DNA of 12,139 bases from Nitrospiraceae bacterium (GCA_011391455.1 JAABQN010000044.1:1-12139), one strand, 5' to 3'; numbered from the stretch's first letter, positions 1 through 7,156 are shown. Program-made: numbers and translations. Notes: generated from the letters alone by a model not told the origin.

Positions 1-261
1 TTTATGTATGGAACCGACATCTCCAACGTGGGAGAAAGTTAAACGGTATTGAGGGGGCCGGGCAGAAATGCCAAAACCGTTGCATCCATCTTTCTGCCAA
101 GCTTCCAGGTACAGAAAATTATGATGGAGCGTATGAGCTAGCATGCCCCCAAAGGAGCAATCGCGCTGGGATAATGCTATGAAGTCTGGTGCGCGAGAAG
201 TATTGCTGACTCGTACGGTGGACACAATAACATGGGCCAGAGTGAGAGTCAAACAGGGCAT
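1..261. other. Left-edge stretch with no recognisable gene
   Basis: I see no supportable gene here. A plus-strand frame open from the left edge reads 13 residues (FMYGTDISNVGES) and stops with TAA at 40-42. It could be the tail of a gene lying outside the window, but 13 codons prove nothing. A minus-strand frame is open from an ATG at 261 to the left edge (87 codons); it has no Shine-Dalgarno sequence, begins exactly beside a repeat element and resembles no family I know. A small inverted repeat at 61-98 is listed separately. Confidence 0.4.
61..98. repeat. Small inverted repeat, possible hairpin
   Basis: GGCAGAAA at 61-68 is perfectly complementary to TTTCTGCC at 91-98, separated by 22 bases. 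It lies 18 bases after the possible stop codon at 40-42, so it could end an upstream transcript. No T-run follows on either strand, which argues against a classical intrinsic terminator. Confidence 0.3.
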
Positions 262-503
262 CTAGCCCGCATTATTCACGAAGACTTCTACTGCAACTGC
301 CGATACGAAAATCAGAACTCATTGCGGTATTCTTTCTTCGCGCCAGGATCATGCAAAGGGCGCTCGACCTCGCAAGCGCGGTGACGACGCACCTGGACGG
401 CAGGTGGGTTTGCTGCTCAGTCAGTCAACATACTGTTTCAAGTATGCCTCCATTCTTCGCGGCTCCGCGCGCCCGTCTTGCGTGGCGTCTCGGCTGAGTT
501 ATT
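262..503 (-). mobile_element. Decayed copy of MITE-like element (one terminal repeat left)
   Basis: Bases 262-281 match the 20-base terminal repeat of the element at 3722-3910 with one difference (T to C at position 18). The similarity continues inward: over the first 46 bases about 38 agree when compared with the reverse complement of 3865-3910. The far part is also related: GGCTCCGCGCGCC at 461-473 is the exact reverse complement of 3780-3792, and the CATACT...AGTATG hairpin at 429-446 corresponds to a similar one at 3808-3822. This copy therefore lies in the opposite orientation. It carries extra sequence in its middle (about 304-410) and has no recognisable second terminal repeat; its right border near 503 is approximate. 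It encodes no transposase. The assignment to one family comes from direct comparison within this window, and mobility is inferred. Confidence 0.6.
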
Positions 504-596
504 CACTGCACACAACGACTGAATAGGCGCGATTGAGGAATTGTGTTTGTAAATAGCGTGTCCTGATGTACGGTAGAAACATAGTAGGGATGCGCT

Positions 597-977
597 ATGG
601 TACAGGCCTCACATCGATCCTCTCTCTTAAATAAGTTTCGTCAGCATCCTCGGGTCCGCATCTCTGCCCCCTTTGTCTGCGCCCTGTCTCATTGCCAGTC
701 TCGCCGTTGGTTGAGGAGACCTGGTCTCGACTTGGGCGTGGTCTACGATCTTTCGATACGCGGCGCCCGAGTCAGCACGGAGGCTGAGATCCGGCCAGGT
801 GATGAAGTTACGTTGCGCCTACGTCTTCCCAAGCAGATCAAGCCAGCCGATATTGCTGTCGCCAAAGTGCGGTGGGCGAAGGGTCAATTCTTTGGCTTGG
901 CTTTCACGGAAGTGTCCCCTGCTGCGCAGAATCGTCTAAAAAAATACGTGTCTATCGTTTCAACGATTGCCACGTAG
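597..977 (+). CDS. PilZ domain protein (c-di-GMP binding)
   Basis: This 126-residue protein is a stand-alone PilZ domain. It has both halves of the c-di-GMP-binding signature: RQHPR at residues 15-19 (the RxxxR motif) and DLSIRG at 51-56 (the D/NxSxxG motif), followed by the beta-strand pattern ending in FGLAFTEV near residues 98-105. PilZ proteins bind cyclic di-GMP and change the activity of partners in motility, pilus function or polysaccharide export. It has no signal peptide or membrane segment, so it should be cytoplasmic. The ATG is preceded by AGTAGGGA at 583-590, six bases upstream, which supports this start. It converges on a PilB-type ATPase, but opposite strands rule out a shared transcript. 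The partner of this particular protein cannot be read from the sequence. Between the two motifs, residues 36-41 form a basic stretch (RRWLRR) of unknown meaning. Confidence 0.85.
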   Translation: MVQASHRSSLLNKFRQHPRVRISAPFVCALSHCQSRRWLRRPGLDLGVVYDLSIRGARVSTEAEIRPGDEVTLRLRLPKQIKPADIAVAKVRWAKGQFFGLAFTEVSPAAQNRLKKYVSIVSTIAT

Positions 978-1078
978 CCTTCCGTTCATTCGTTACCATT
1001 TTCACCGCTGTGCTTCTTTGGTAAGGGCGAACGGTGCTGCCTTTGGCAGACTCGTGTGGCGCTTGGGGAGCATTGATT

Positions 1079-1164
1079 CTCCTTCGTCGAATTCCCCGCA
1101 GCTTGCTGCGGGGAGCTTCATTAATGCGGCTGTACGACGTTGTCTTCGTGGTGAGGCGAAGGAG
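1079..1164. repeat. Nested palindrome in the convergent gap (REP-like)
   Basis: The 210-base gap between the convergent PilZ and ATPase genes contains a perfect palindrome, CCCCGCAGC at 1094-1102 and GCTGCGGGG at 1105-1113. It is wrapped by an outer perfect 8-bp pair, CTCCTTCG at 1079-1086 and CGAAGGAG at 1157-1164. A strong GC hairpin between convergent genes could end transcription from both sides, but no T-run follows on either strand. The compact GC palindrome resembles dispersed REP-type elements; that resemblance is inference. Confidence 0.55.
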
Positions 1165-1187
1165 TCTGGGGCAGATGTTGAGTCAAA

Positions 1188-3515
1188 TTACTTGATGGCT
1201 ACTGCCTTGACTTCCTTAAACGTGGTGTGGCCCAGGAGGGTTTTCTGAACTCCGTCCTGCATGAGGGTCGTCATGCCGGACGCGATAGCAGCTTGAAGCA
1301 TCTCTTCAGTCCTCGCCTTCGTCTGAATCATCTGCTTGATCTTATCCGATCCCAGCAGTAACTCGTGCAGGGCCACGCGTCCCTTAAAGCCAGTGCGATT
1401 GCAGGTTTCACATCCCTTCCCGCGGGTCAGGCGGAAGGTATTGTCCTGTGGGAGACCGAGCTTGTCCCAATGCTCAGGCCCATAGCCCTGGCGGATTTCT
1501 TCATACTCTACCGCTGTTCCGACGTATTGCTCCTTACAGTCCTTGCAAATCCGGCGAGTGAGTCTCTGGGCAAGCACTCCCAACATCGCATCGGCAAAAC
1601 TAAATGAGTCGCAGCCCATATCGAGCAGTCGAGTGATGGTTTCTACCGCACTGTTTGTGTGGAGTGTGCTCATGACGAGATGTCCGGTCAATGAGGCTTC
1701 AATGCCGATTTCTGCCGTCTCTTTATCTCGCATTTCTCCGACCATGATCACGTCTGGGTCGGCCCGAAGAAACGCGCGCATGGCAGCGGCAAAGGTGAAG
1801 TCGATCTTTGGCTGAACTTGCACCTGCCGGAGCCCGTATTGCGTGATTTCGACGGGATCTTCTGCCGTCCAGATCTTAATATCTGGCGTGTTGATGAAGC
1901 CAAGGACGGAGTGCAGGGTCGTGGTTTTTCCTGAGCCGGTTGGTCCGACGCAGAGAATGATGCCGTAAGGTTTTGCGGCGATTTCCTTGATTCCCGCGAG
2001 ATTCCGGTCCGAGAATCCCATCTTATCGAGGGGCAAAGGCTCGCTGGCCGCGAGCAGACGCATGACCACGTCTTCGTTAAATCCGGAAGTTGGAATCGTC
2101 GCGACGCGCAACTCGATTTCCTTAGTGTCCGATAGTTTAAATTTAATCTTGCCGTCCTGGGGTTTGCGCCGTTCTGCGATGTCGAGGCTGGCCATAATCT
2201 TCAAGCGTGACACGATGGCGCGCCGGTAGCTTTGCGGAATCTTCATGTATTCGAAACAGTCACCATCGACCCGGAAGCGGACAAGGGTCTCACGCTTTTC
2301 GCCATAGGGTTCGACGTGAATATCGGAGGCGCCTTGCCGATAGGCATCGGCGATGATCTGATTGGCTAGCCGCACGATCGCATTGTCGTTTTCATCGAGC
2401 CCGCCTCCGGCATCATCCGCCGCCGCCGCCTCTTGGGCTTCATTGACGAGTTCACCGAGAATGTCCGAAACATTCTCATCTAACTTTCTGTTGTTGTTGT
2501 TGCTGCTGCTGTCCCCCTGTCCTGTGGCAGAGCCGAGGAACTGGGCGATATCACGGCGGAGGCTGATCGCAAAGCGAATGTTGAGGCCGGGAAACGTCCG
2601 TTTAATATCTGCGACACGGTCGAGATCACTCGGGTCGTCTGTCAAAATTTCGATAGCGGTCCGGTCGCGCTTGAGGGGCATCCAGTGGTTTTTTTTGAGA
2701 TAGTCGACGTTAAGGTTTTTCAGGAGTTCGATATCGACAAGCGTTCGATCGCTGTACTCGATATAGGGGCATTTGTGGAATTGGGCGAGTGACTTACCGA
2801 TATCGAGTTTCGGCACCTTGTACTTCTCGATCAGAATACTCTCGAAATCCGACAGGCCTTTCCGGGACTCGGCAATCGCATTGTCCAATTCGTTCTGGGT
2901 AATGCGGTTGTTCGTGACCAAGAGATCGAACTTGGTTGGGGCTTTCTTCGAGACCTTGCGGAGATTGAAGAATGCGATGCCGAGCGCCTTGGCAATCTCT
3001 GCGACGGACTCTTCGTCTTTTCTCGTGAAACGCAGGCCGCTTTTTTTGTTGAGGAGTTGGAGGACGCCCATCAAATACTTGTTGTCTGCAACGATCGGGT
3101 AGGTCAGAACCTGTTTCGTCCTGAATCCCGTCAGTTTGTCGTGGGACGTGTCGTGGACGAGTGAGGGATGGACACCTTGCAGCTCGGCGATGTTATAGGC
3201 GTCGGCAATGCTCACTGGACGGAGATACTTTGCACAGAACCCAGCGAGGCTTTGTTCGGAGATGGGAATGCGGATTTCCTCGACGTTGTCGATGTTAGGA
3301 ATTTTAGAGAAAATTTCCTTTTTCTCAGGATCGAACGCGAAGATGGTGAGTTCTTCCGCATCGAAGATACCGAGAACTTCTTTGCGCAGGTCGAGAAGAA
3401 TATGATCAAGATCGCTAGCCGCATGGATTTGGTCCGTGATGCGCTTGACGTTCTCGGCGAATGCCACTTTTTGCTGAAGTTCCTGAAGATTTTGCGGGAT
3501 GGGATTGGCTTGCAT
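1188..3515 (-). CDS. GAF domain plus T2SSE/PilB-type secretion or pilus ATPase
   Basis: The 775-residue protein joins an N-terminal GAF sensory domain (about residues 17-185) to a T2SSE_N/MshEN-like region (about 195-330) and a hexameric secretion ATPase core (about 375-775). The core is complete: Asp box IHVEP at 399-403, Walker A GPTGSGKT at 524-531, Walker B region VIMVGEMRD at 589-597, His box TGHLVMSTLHT at 610-620, and a four-cysteine zinc site (C657, C660, C702, C705) typical of PilB and GspE extension motors. Such enzymes sit under the inner membrane and drive pilin or pseudopilin assembly. Ordinary PilB proteins have about 570 residues; the extra length is the GAF domain, which suggests control by a bound small molecule. 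An Asn/Ser-rich linker at 337-342 precedes the core. The ATG has an AGGAG sequence (complement of 3524-3528) eight bases upstream. No other pilus or secretion gene is nearby, so the choice between pilus and secretion stays open. Confidence 0.88.
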   Translation of the reverse strand: MQANPIPQNLQELQQKVAFAENVKRITDQIHAASDLDHILLDLRKEVLGIFDAEELTIFAFDPEKKEIFSKIPNIDNVEEIRIPISEQSLAGFCAKYLRPVSIADAYNIAELQGVHPSLVHDTSHDKLTGFRTKQVLTYPIVADNKYLMGVLQLLNKKSGLRFTRKDEESVAEIAKALGIAFFNLRKVSKKAPTKFDLLVTNNRITQNELDNAIAESRKGLSDFESILIEKYKVPKLDIGKSLAQFHKCPYIEYSDRTLVDIELLKNLNVDYLKKNHWMPLKRDRTAIEILTDDPSDLDRVADIKRTFPGLNIRFAISLRRDIAQFLGSATGQGDSSSNNNNRKLDENVSDILGELVNEAQEAAAADDAGGGLDENDNAIVRLANQIIADAYRQGASDIHVEPYGEKRETLVRFRVDGDCFEYMKIPQSYRRAIVSRLKIMASLDIAERRKPQDGKIKFKLSDTKEIELRVATIPTSGFNEDVVMRLLAASEPLPLDKMGFSDRNLAGIKEIAAKPYGIILCVGPTGSGKTTTLHSVLGFINTPDIKIWTAEDPVEITQYGLRQVQVQPKIDFTFAAAMRAFLRADPDVIMVGEMRDKETAEIGIEASLTGHLVMSTLHTNSAVETITRLLDMGCDSFSFADAMLGVLAQRLTRRICKDCKEQYVGTAVEYEEIRQGYGPEHWDKLGLPQDNTFRLTRGKGCETCNRTGFKGRVALHELLLGSDKIKQMIQTKARTEEMLQAAIASGMTTLMQDGVQKTLLGHTTFKEVKAVAIK

Positions 3516-3721
3516 TACCCGGGCTCCTGACCATCAACTACGTAGGGCGTTGCCAGAATCGTATGCCGGATGAAGATTGAGCATACGACCCATGTGTTCG
3601 AGTGCCTTGATGCAGAGATTGAAACTCAGTCTAGCTGATCACGGATGGAAGGCAAGGAAAAGGCAGTTTCAGACTCGGATAGTAACGGGAGTGGTGGTAT
3701 GGATGAAGCCGTTGGAGGGCA
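3516..3721 (-). promoter_or_regulatory. Leader and probable promoter region of the GAF-ATPase gene
   Basis: This upstream region of the ATPase gene has no coding potential that I can support. Read on the minus strand, it carries a perfect 8-bp inverted repeat, TCGTATGC at 3559-3566 and GCATACGA at 3581-3588, with 14 bases between the arms and about 43 bases before the start codon. A weak sigma-70-like pair lies further up: TTGCCT (complement of 3650-3655) and TAGACT (complement of 3628-3633), 16 bases apart, each matching consensus at 4 of 6 positions. If that promoter is real, the inverted repeat falls in the 5' untranslated leader. The promoter call is tentative; the inverted repeat is plainly visible. 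Confidence 0.4.
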
Positions 3722-3910
3722 CTAGCCCGCATTATTCATGACGGTTCGTGGCGAAATCGCTGAGCCGCGTCGCGAGACCGGCGCGCGGAGCCGAAAGGAC
3801 CCGATGCGTACTCGTGCAGTAGGGTGAGGGTCCGAGGGGCGAGCCCGACGGCTTGTCGTAGCAGCGGATCGGCGATTGCAGCAGAAGCGCTCATGAATAA
3901 TGCGGGCTAG
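3722..3910 (+). mobile_element. 189-bp MITE-like element with perfect 20-bp terminal inverted repeats
   Basis: CTAGCCCGCATTATTCATGA at 3722-3741 is exactly repeated in reverse complement at 3891-3910. The roughly 150-base interior is GC-rich, has no open frame of note and includes a short hairpin (GTACT at 3808-3812, AGTAG at 3818-3822). Both ends finish in CTAG, which is self-complementary, so it may be a target duplication or part of the terminal repeat. The element ends five bases from the proS stop codon (3916-3918) and fills the gap before the ATPase leader. Short length, terminal repeats, lack of a transposase and a related copy at 262 to about 503 are the hallmarks of a non-autonomous transposon. 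When transcribed it can fold end to end and might act as the 3' end of the proS transcript. The transposase that would move it is not in this window. Confidence 0.75.
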
Positions 3911-3915
3911 AGCGG

Positions 3916-5616
3916 TTAACTTGTTTGTATGCGAATCAGATGAGCGGCGACTTGCGCCGGAGGCAGCTTGAGTTTCACCCCGTCCTTTCGAGTTTTGACC
4001 TCCACAATTCCTTCGGCGAGGCCCTTGTCTCCGACAACAACTTGGTATGGGGCTCCCATTAGGTCCGCATCGTTGAACTTCACGCCGGCTCGTTCGTCGC
4101 GGTCATCCCAGAGTACTTCGAGTCCTGCCGCTTGTAGTTCGTCGTAGAGCTGCACGGTGACTTGGGCAGTCTGTGTTGATTGGGTGAGCGGGAGGAGATG
4201 CACATGGAATGGTGCGATGGGGAAGGGCCAGATAATGCCCTTTGCGTCGTGATTCTGTTCGATCGCCGAGGCCGCTGTGCGTCCCACGCCGATGCCGTAG
4301 CATCCCATGACAGCGAGGCATTCTTTGCCGTGAAGATCGAGGAAGGAGGCCTTCATGGTTTCGCTGTATTTGGTGCCGAGCATGAAGACATGTCCGACTT
4401 CGATGCCTTTCGTCGCCTTCAATGTCCCATCTTTTCTCGGTGACGGATCTCCTGCGCAGGCGCTGCGGAGATCGGCAAACTGCTCGACCTGAAAATCACG
4501 TTCCCAATTCACATCGACATGGTGTGTATCACTCTGATTGCCACCGACGACCACGTTGCGTAAGGCTTTGACAGCGTGGTCCGCAATAATCCGAACGTGT
4601 TGCAAGCCAACGGGGCCGGCAAACCCAACTGGTGCGCCGGTGACTCGCTCGACGACGGTGGGAGTGGCGAGTTCAAGATCAGTCACTTGTAGGAGCCGTT
4701 GAATCTTGACCTCATTCGCCTCATGGTCTCCCCGTACCAACACGGCGACGGTGTCTTTGCCTGTCGAGTAGAGGAGCGTCTTTACAAGGTGCGTCGGGGA
4801 GACGTTCAAGAATTTCGTAACCTCTTCGACTGTCCTGCAGCGAGGCGTTTGGACGGTGTGCAGAGGCCGCGGAGCTTCGGTGTCCATATCGGTAGGAGGA
4901 AGCACTTCGGCCTGTTCGATGTTGGCGGCGTAGGTGCCTGCATCGCTGTAGACGATGGTGTTCTCGCCTGTTTCGGCGAGCACCATGAACTCGTGAGATG
5001 AACTGCCGCCGATCAGGCCGGTGTCGGCTTCCACGGCACGAAAGGTGAGGCCGCAGCGAGTAAAAATGCGATCGTAGGCATCGTACATCTTCTGATAGCT
5101 GAGCCTGGCGCTCGCTTCGTCCTGGTCAAAGCTATAGGCGTCTTTCATGATGAACTCGCGTCCTCGCATAAGTCCGAAGCGGGGACGGATTTCATCTCGA
5201 AACTTTGTTTGGATCTGATAGAAGTTCAGCGGCATCTGCCGATACGAGCGGACTTCGCGTCTGAACAGGTCGGTAATCACTTCCTCATGGGTCGGCCCCA
5301 AGCAGAACTCGCGCTCGTGGCGATCCTTGAAGCGCAGCAGCTCTTTGCCGTAAAAATTCCATCGGCCGGTTTCTCGCCATAATTCTGCGGGAGACGCAAT
5401 GGGCATGAGGAGTTCTTGAGCGCCGGCCCGGTTCATCTCCTCTCGAATGATCTGCTCGACTTTTCGGATGACCCGAAGGCCGAGTGGGAGGTAGGTGTAG
5501 ATGCCGGCCGCCACTTTGCGAATCAACCCAGCTCGGAGCATGAGCTTATGGCTGACGGTTTCCGCTTCGCCAGGATCTTCGCGCAATGTAGGGATTAAGC
5601 TTTGAGAGGTTCGCAT
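3916..5616 (-). CDS. proS: Prolyl-tRNA synthetase (bacterial type)
   Basis: ProRS charges tRNA-Pro with proline in the cytoplasm. The 566 residues match the usual length of the bacterial form (E. coli has 572) with its inserted editing domain. Visible in order: class II catalytic segments with LGPTHEE at about 106-112, motif 2 around FRDEIRPRFG (139-148) and RGREFIMKDAYSFD (151-164); the INS editing domain (about 224-405) with the HLVKTLL segment containing K279, the conserved editing lysine, and the GFAGP loop at 331-335; motif 3 GCYGIGVGR at 438-446; and the C-terminal anticodon-binding domain (about 470-566). It is the last gene of the minus-strand cluster, 122 bases after rseP. Its ATG has only a weak Shine-Dalgarno match. 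A MITE-like element begins five bases beyond its stop codon without altering the coding sequence. Confidence 0.97.
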   Translation of the reverse strand: MRTSQSLIPTLREDPGEAETVSHKLMLRAGLIRKVAAGIYTYLPLGLRVIRKVEQIIREEMNRAGAQELLMPIASPAELWRETGRWNFYGKELLRFKDRHEREFCLGPTHEEVITDLFRREVRSYRQMPLNFYQIQTKFRDEIRPRFGLMRGREFIMKDAYSFDQDEASARLSYQKMYDAYDRIFTRCGLTFRAVEADTGLIGGSSSHEFMVLAETGENTIVYSDAGTYAANIEQAEVLPPTDMDTEAPRPLHTVQTPRCRTVEEVTKFLNVSPTHLVKTLLYSTGKDTVAVLVRGDHEANEVKIQRLLQVTDLELATPTVVERVTGAPVGFAGPVGLQHVRIIADHAVKALRNVVVGGNQSDTHHVDVNWERDFQVEQFADLRSACAGDPSPRKDGTLKATKGIEVGHVFMLGTKYSETMKASFLDLHGKECLAVMGCYGIGVGRTAASAIEQNHDAKGIIWPFPIAPFHVHLLPLTQSTQTAQVTVQLYDELQAAGLEVLWDDRDERAGVKFNDADLMGAPYQVVVGDKGLAEGIVEVKTRKDGVKLKLPPAQVAAHLIRIQTS

Positions 5617-5639
5617 GATTCCGTGAGAAAATTCACAAA

Positions 5640-5666
5640 GTCGTCAAGTCCTCACGTCATCAAGTC
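5640..5666 (-). repeat. Short direct repeat in the rseP-proS gap
   Basis: GTCGTCAAGTC at 5640-5650 and GTCATCAAGTC at 5656-5666 differ by one base and are offset by 16 bases. In the message they read as two GACTTGAYGAC units 24 bases before the proS start codon. The function is unknown; a tandem protein-binding site or a simple slippage repeat are both possible. Confidence 0.4.
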
Positions 5667-5738
5667 TGAGCGCCGAAGGATTGGGAAAGATTTTAGTGAC
5701 ATGAAGACGTTCGACCTTTGGACTTTCTGACTTATGTT

Positions 5739-7133
5739 CTATCGAAAGAAGATGCGTTCAAGGTCATTCCAGAAGGCAAAAACCATGATGCCCACTAATA
5801 ACACGAGACCGGCCTGTTGTGCGAGTTCTCTCTGGCGTTCGCCGAGTGGTTTACGGAGGATGCCCTCGATTAGGAAAAATAGCAGATGGCCGCCATCAAG
5901 AATGGGTATGGGGAGCAAGTTGAGGACGCCCAGATTGATGCTCAGAATGGCGATGAGATAGATCACATTTGAGGCACCCTGCGAAGCGGCTTCACCGGAT
6001 ATATTGGCGATCGTCAGCGGGCCGCCGATATTTTTGCTGGAAATGTCCCCCACGATCATCTTGTAGAGGCCTACCACGGTCAGTTCGGTCAAGCCCCATG
6101 TGGCTCTCAATCCGTCATAGAGCGCCAGCAGAGGGGTGTTGGAGCGGATAATCGAACGGCCGCCGGGCCCTGCGATGCCGATCTTGCCGACTTCGACCGA
6201 CTGGCCGTTGACCGTCGTTTTCTCACCAGAGGGCGTCACGGTCAGGGAAACTCGGCGTCCTTCCCGCAAGACCTCTATGTGTAGTTGGTGGTTGGGACTT
6301 TCTTTTACAATCCCGGTCATCTGGGACCAGGTATGGATCGTCTGATCTTCGATCTTGACCATATGGTCTCCGGCTTGGAGACCGGCTTTTTCCGCCGGAG
6401 AGTTTGGTGTGACTGATGTGACGAGGGGTGGCGCTTCTTCGACGCCCAGATAGTATCCTGGCTCTTGCGCAGAGACCTGTGGTCCTGGTGCGGTGGTGGG
6501 CGTGACCGTCAGCGTTTTGAACTGTTCGCCTCGTTTAATCTCGAGCGTCAGTGCCTGCCCTTTACTCTTCGCCACTGCATCGAAGAGTTCTGTTCTGGTT
6601 GAAATGTCTTGTCCGTTGACTCGGCTGACACGATCTCCAATGTGGATACCTGCGGTGTCGGCAGGAGAGCCGGGAACCATCGCTTCGATATCGGGGGTGA
6701 GATCCTGGAACGTCGGGACAGGAAGTGGAGCTCCGGTCGCGAGCCATCCGGCAAAAATGAAATAAGCCAGAATAAAGTTAAATCCAGGTCCAGCGGCAAC
6801 GATCAGGACTTTGCCCCACAATCCTTTGTGGGCAAACGACCGTGCACGATCCTCCTGTGTCGTCGCTTCGGTTTCATCTTCGCCGAACAGTTTTACATAG
6901 CCACCGAGTGGAATAGCTGAGAGGAGATATTCTGTTTCGCCCATTTTCCGGCCGAAGATTTTCGGTCCGAATCCAAGGGAGAACTTGAGGACCTTGACGC
7001 CGACCCAGCGAGCAGCCAAGAAATGCCCGAGTTCATGGAACGCGACTAACACGCCCAGAACGACCAGGAACCACCATGTTTTCTGCAAGAGCAACCAGAC
7101 GGTATCGGGGGACCAGGTAAGTGCCATGAACAA
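5739..7133 (-). CDS. rseP: RseP-type site-2 intramembrane metalloprotease
   Basis: This 464-residue inner-membrane zinc protease of the RseP/S2P family cleaves membrane-embedded anti-sigma factors and leftover signal peptides. The zinc-binding HELGH motif is at residues 33-37 in the first membrane segment, and the third ligand motif LDGGH is at 412-416 in a later one. Two PDZ domains (about 145-215 and 232-300) lie between them, as in E. coli RseP (450 residues). Hydrophobic segments surround residues 18-35, 108-132, 388-425 and 440-455. The start is TTG at 7133: the sequence AAGGAG (complement of 7142-7147) lies eight bases upstream, whereas the in-frame ATG at 7127 would be 14 bases away. 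It follows dxr after 23 bases, so co-transcription is likely. No anti-sigma factor or sigma-E gene is in the window, so the substrate is unknown. Confidence 0.95.
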   Translation of the reverse strand: MFMALTWSPDTVWLLLQKTWWFLVVLGVLVAFHELGHFLAARWVGVKVLKFSLGFGPKIFGRKMGETEYLLSAIPLGGYVKLFGEDETEATTQEDRARSFAHKGLWGKVLIVAAGPGFNFILAYFIFAGWLATGAPLPVPTFQDLTPDIEAMVPGSPADTAGIHIGDRVSRVNGQDISTRTELFDAVAKSKGQALTLEIKRGEQFKTLTVTPTTAPGPQVSAQEPGYYLGVEEAPPLVTSVTPNSPAEKAGLQAGDHMVKIEDQTIHTWSQMTGIVKESPNHQLHIEVLREGRRVSLTVTPSGEKTTVNGQSVEVGKIGIAGPGGRSIIRSNTPLLALYDGLRATWGLTELTVVGLYKMIVGDISSKNIGGPLTIANISGEAASQGASNVIYLIAILSINLGVLNLLPIPILDGGHLLFFLIEGILRKPLGERQRELAQQAGLVLLVGIMVFAFWNDLERIFFR

Positions 7134-7141
7134 GATGTGTG

Positions 7142-7147
7142 CTCCTT
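7142..7147 (-). promoter_or_regulatory. Ribosome binding site deciding the rseP start
   Basis: The minus strand reads AAGGAG here. The spacing is eight bases to TTG at 7133 and 14 bases to ATG at 7127, so the TTG codon is favoured. Confidence 0.6.
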
Positions 7148-7156
7148 CGTGTAGAC

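Noticed and set aside
1..42. Possible C-terminal tail of a plus-strand gene entering from the left
   Set aside because: Thirteen codons before a stop are too few to support a gene; mentioned only as a possibility in the left-edge entry.
1..261. Minus-strand frame of 87 codons open to the left edge
   Set aside because: It starts exactly at the border of the decayed repeat element, has no ribosome binding site and resembles no protein family I recognise. Open length alone is not evidence.
262..596. CRISPR array suspected from repeated blocks
   Set aside because: The similar blocks are the ends and interior of a transposon-like repeat found at two distant places. There is no regular repeat-spacer spacing and no cas gene.
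967..1248. Plus-strand open frame of 93 codons between the PilZ gene and the ATPase gene
   Set aside because: It overlaps the PilZ 3' end and the ATPase 3' end, runs through the palindrome at 1094-1113, has no Shine-Dalgarno sequence and shows no family pattern.
3742..3890. Coding content or a small RNA gene inside the 189-bp element
   Set aside because: No open frame of useful length, no ribosome binding site, and no promoter or terminator that I could identify inside it.
6365..6391. Terminator-like hairpin (GGTCTCC, five-base loop, GGAGACC, then GGCTTTTT) on the plus strand
   Set aside because: It lies inside the rseP coding region on the antisense strand, with no plus-strand transcript expected there. 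The bases are explained by the second PDZ domain codons.
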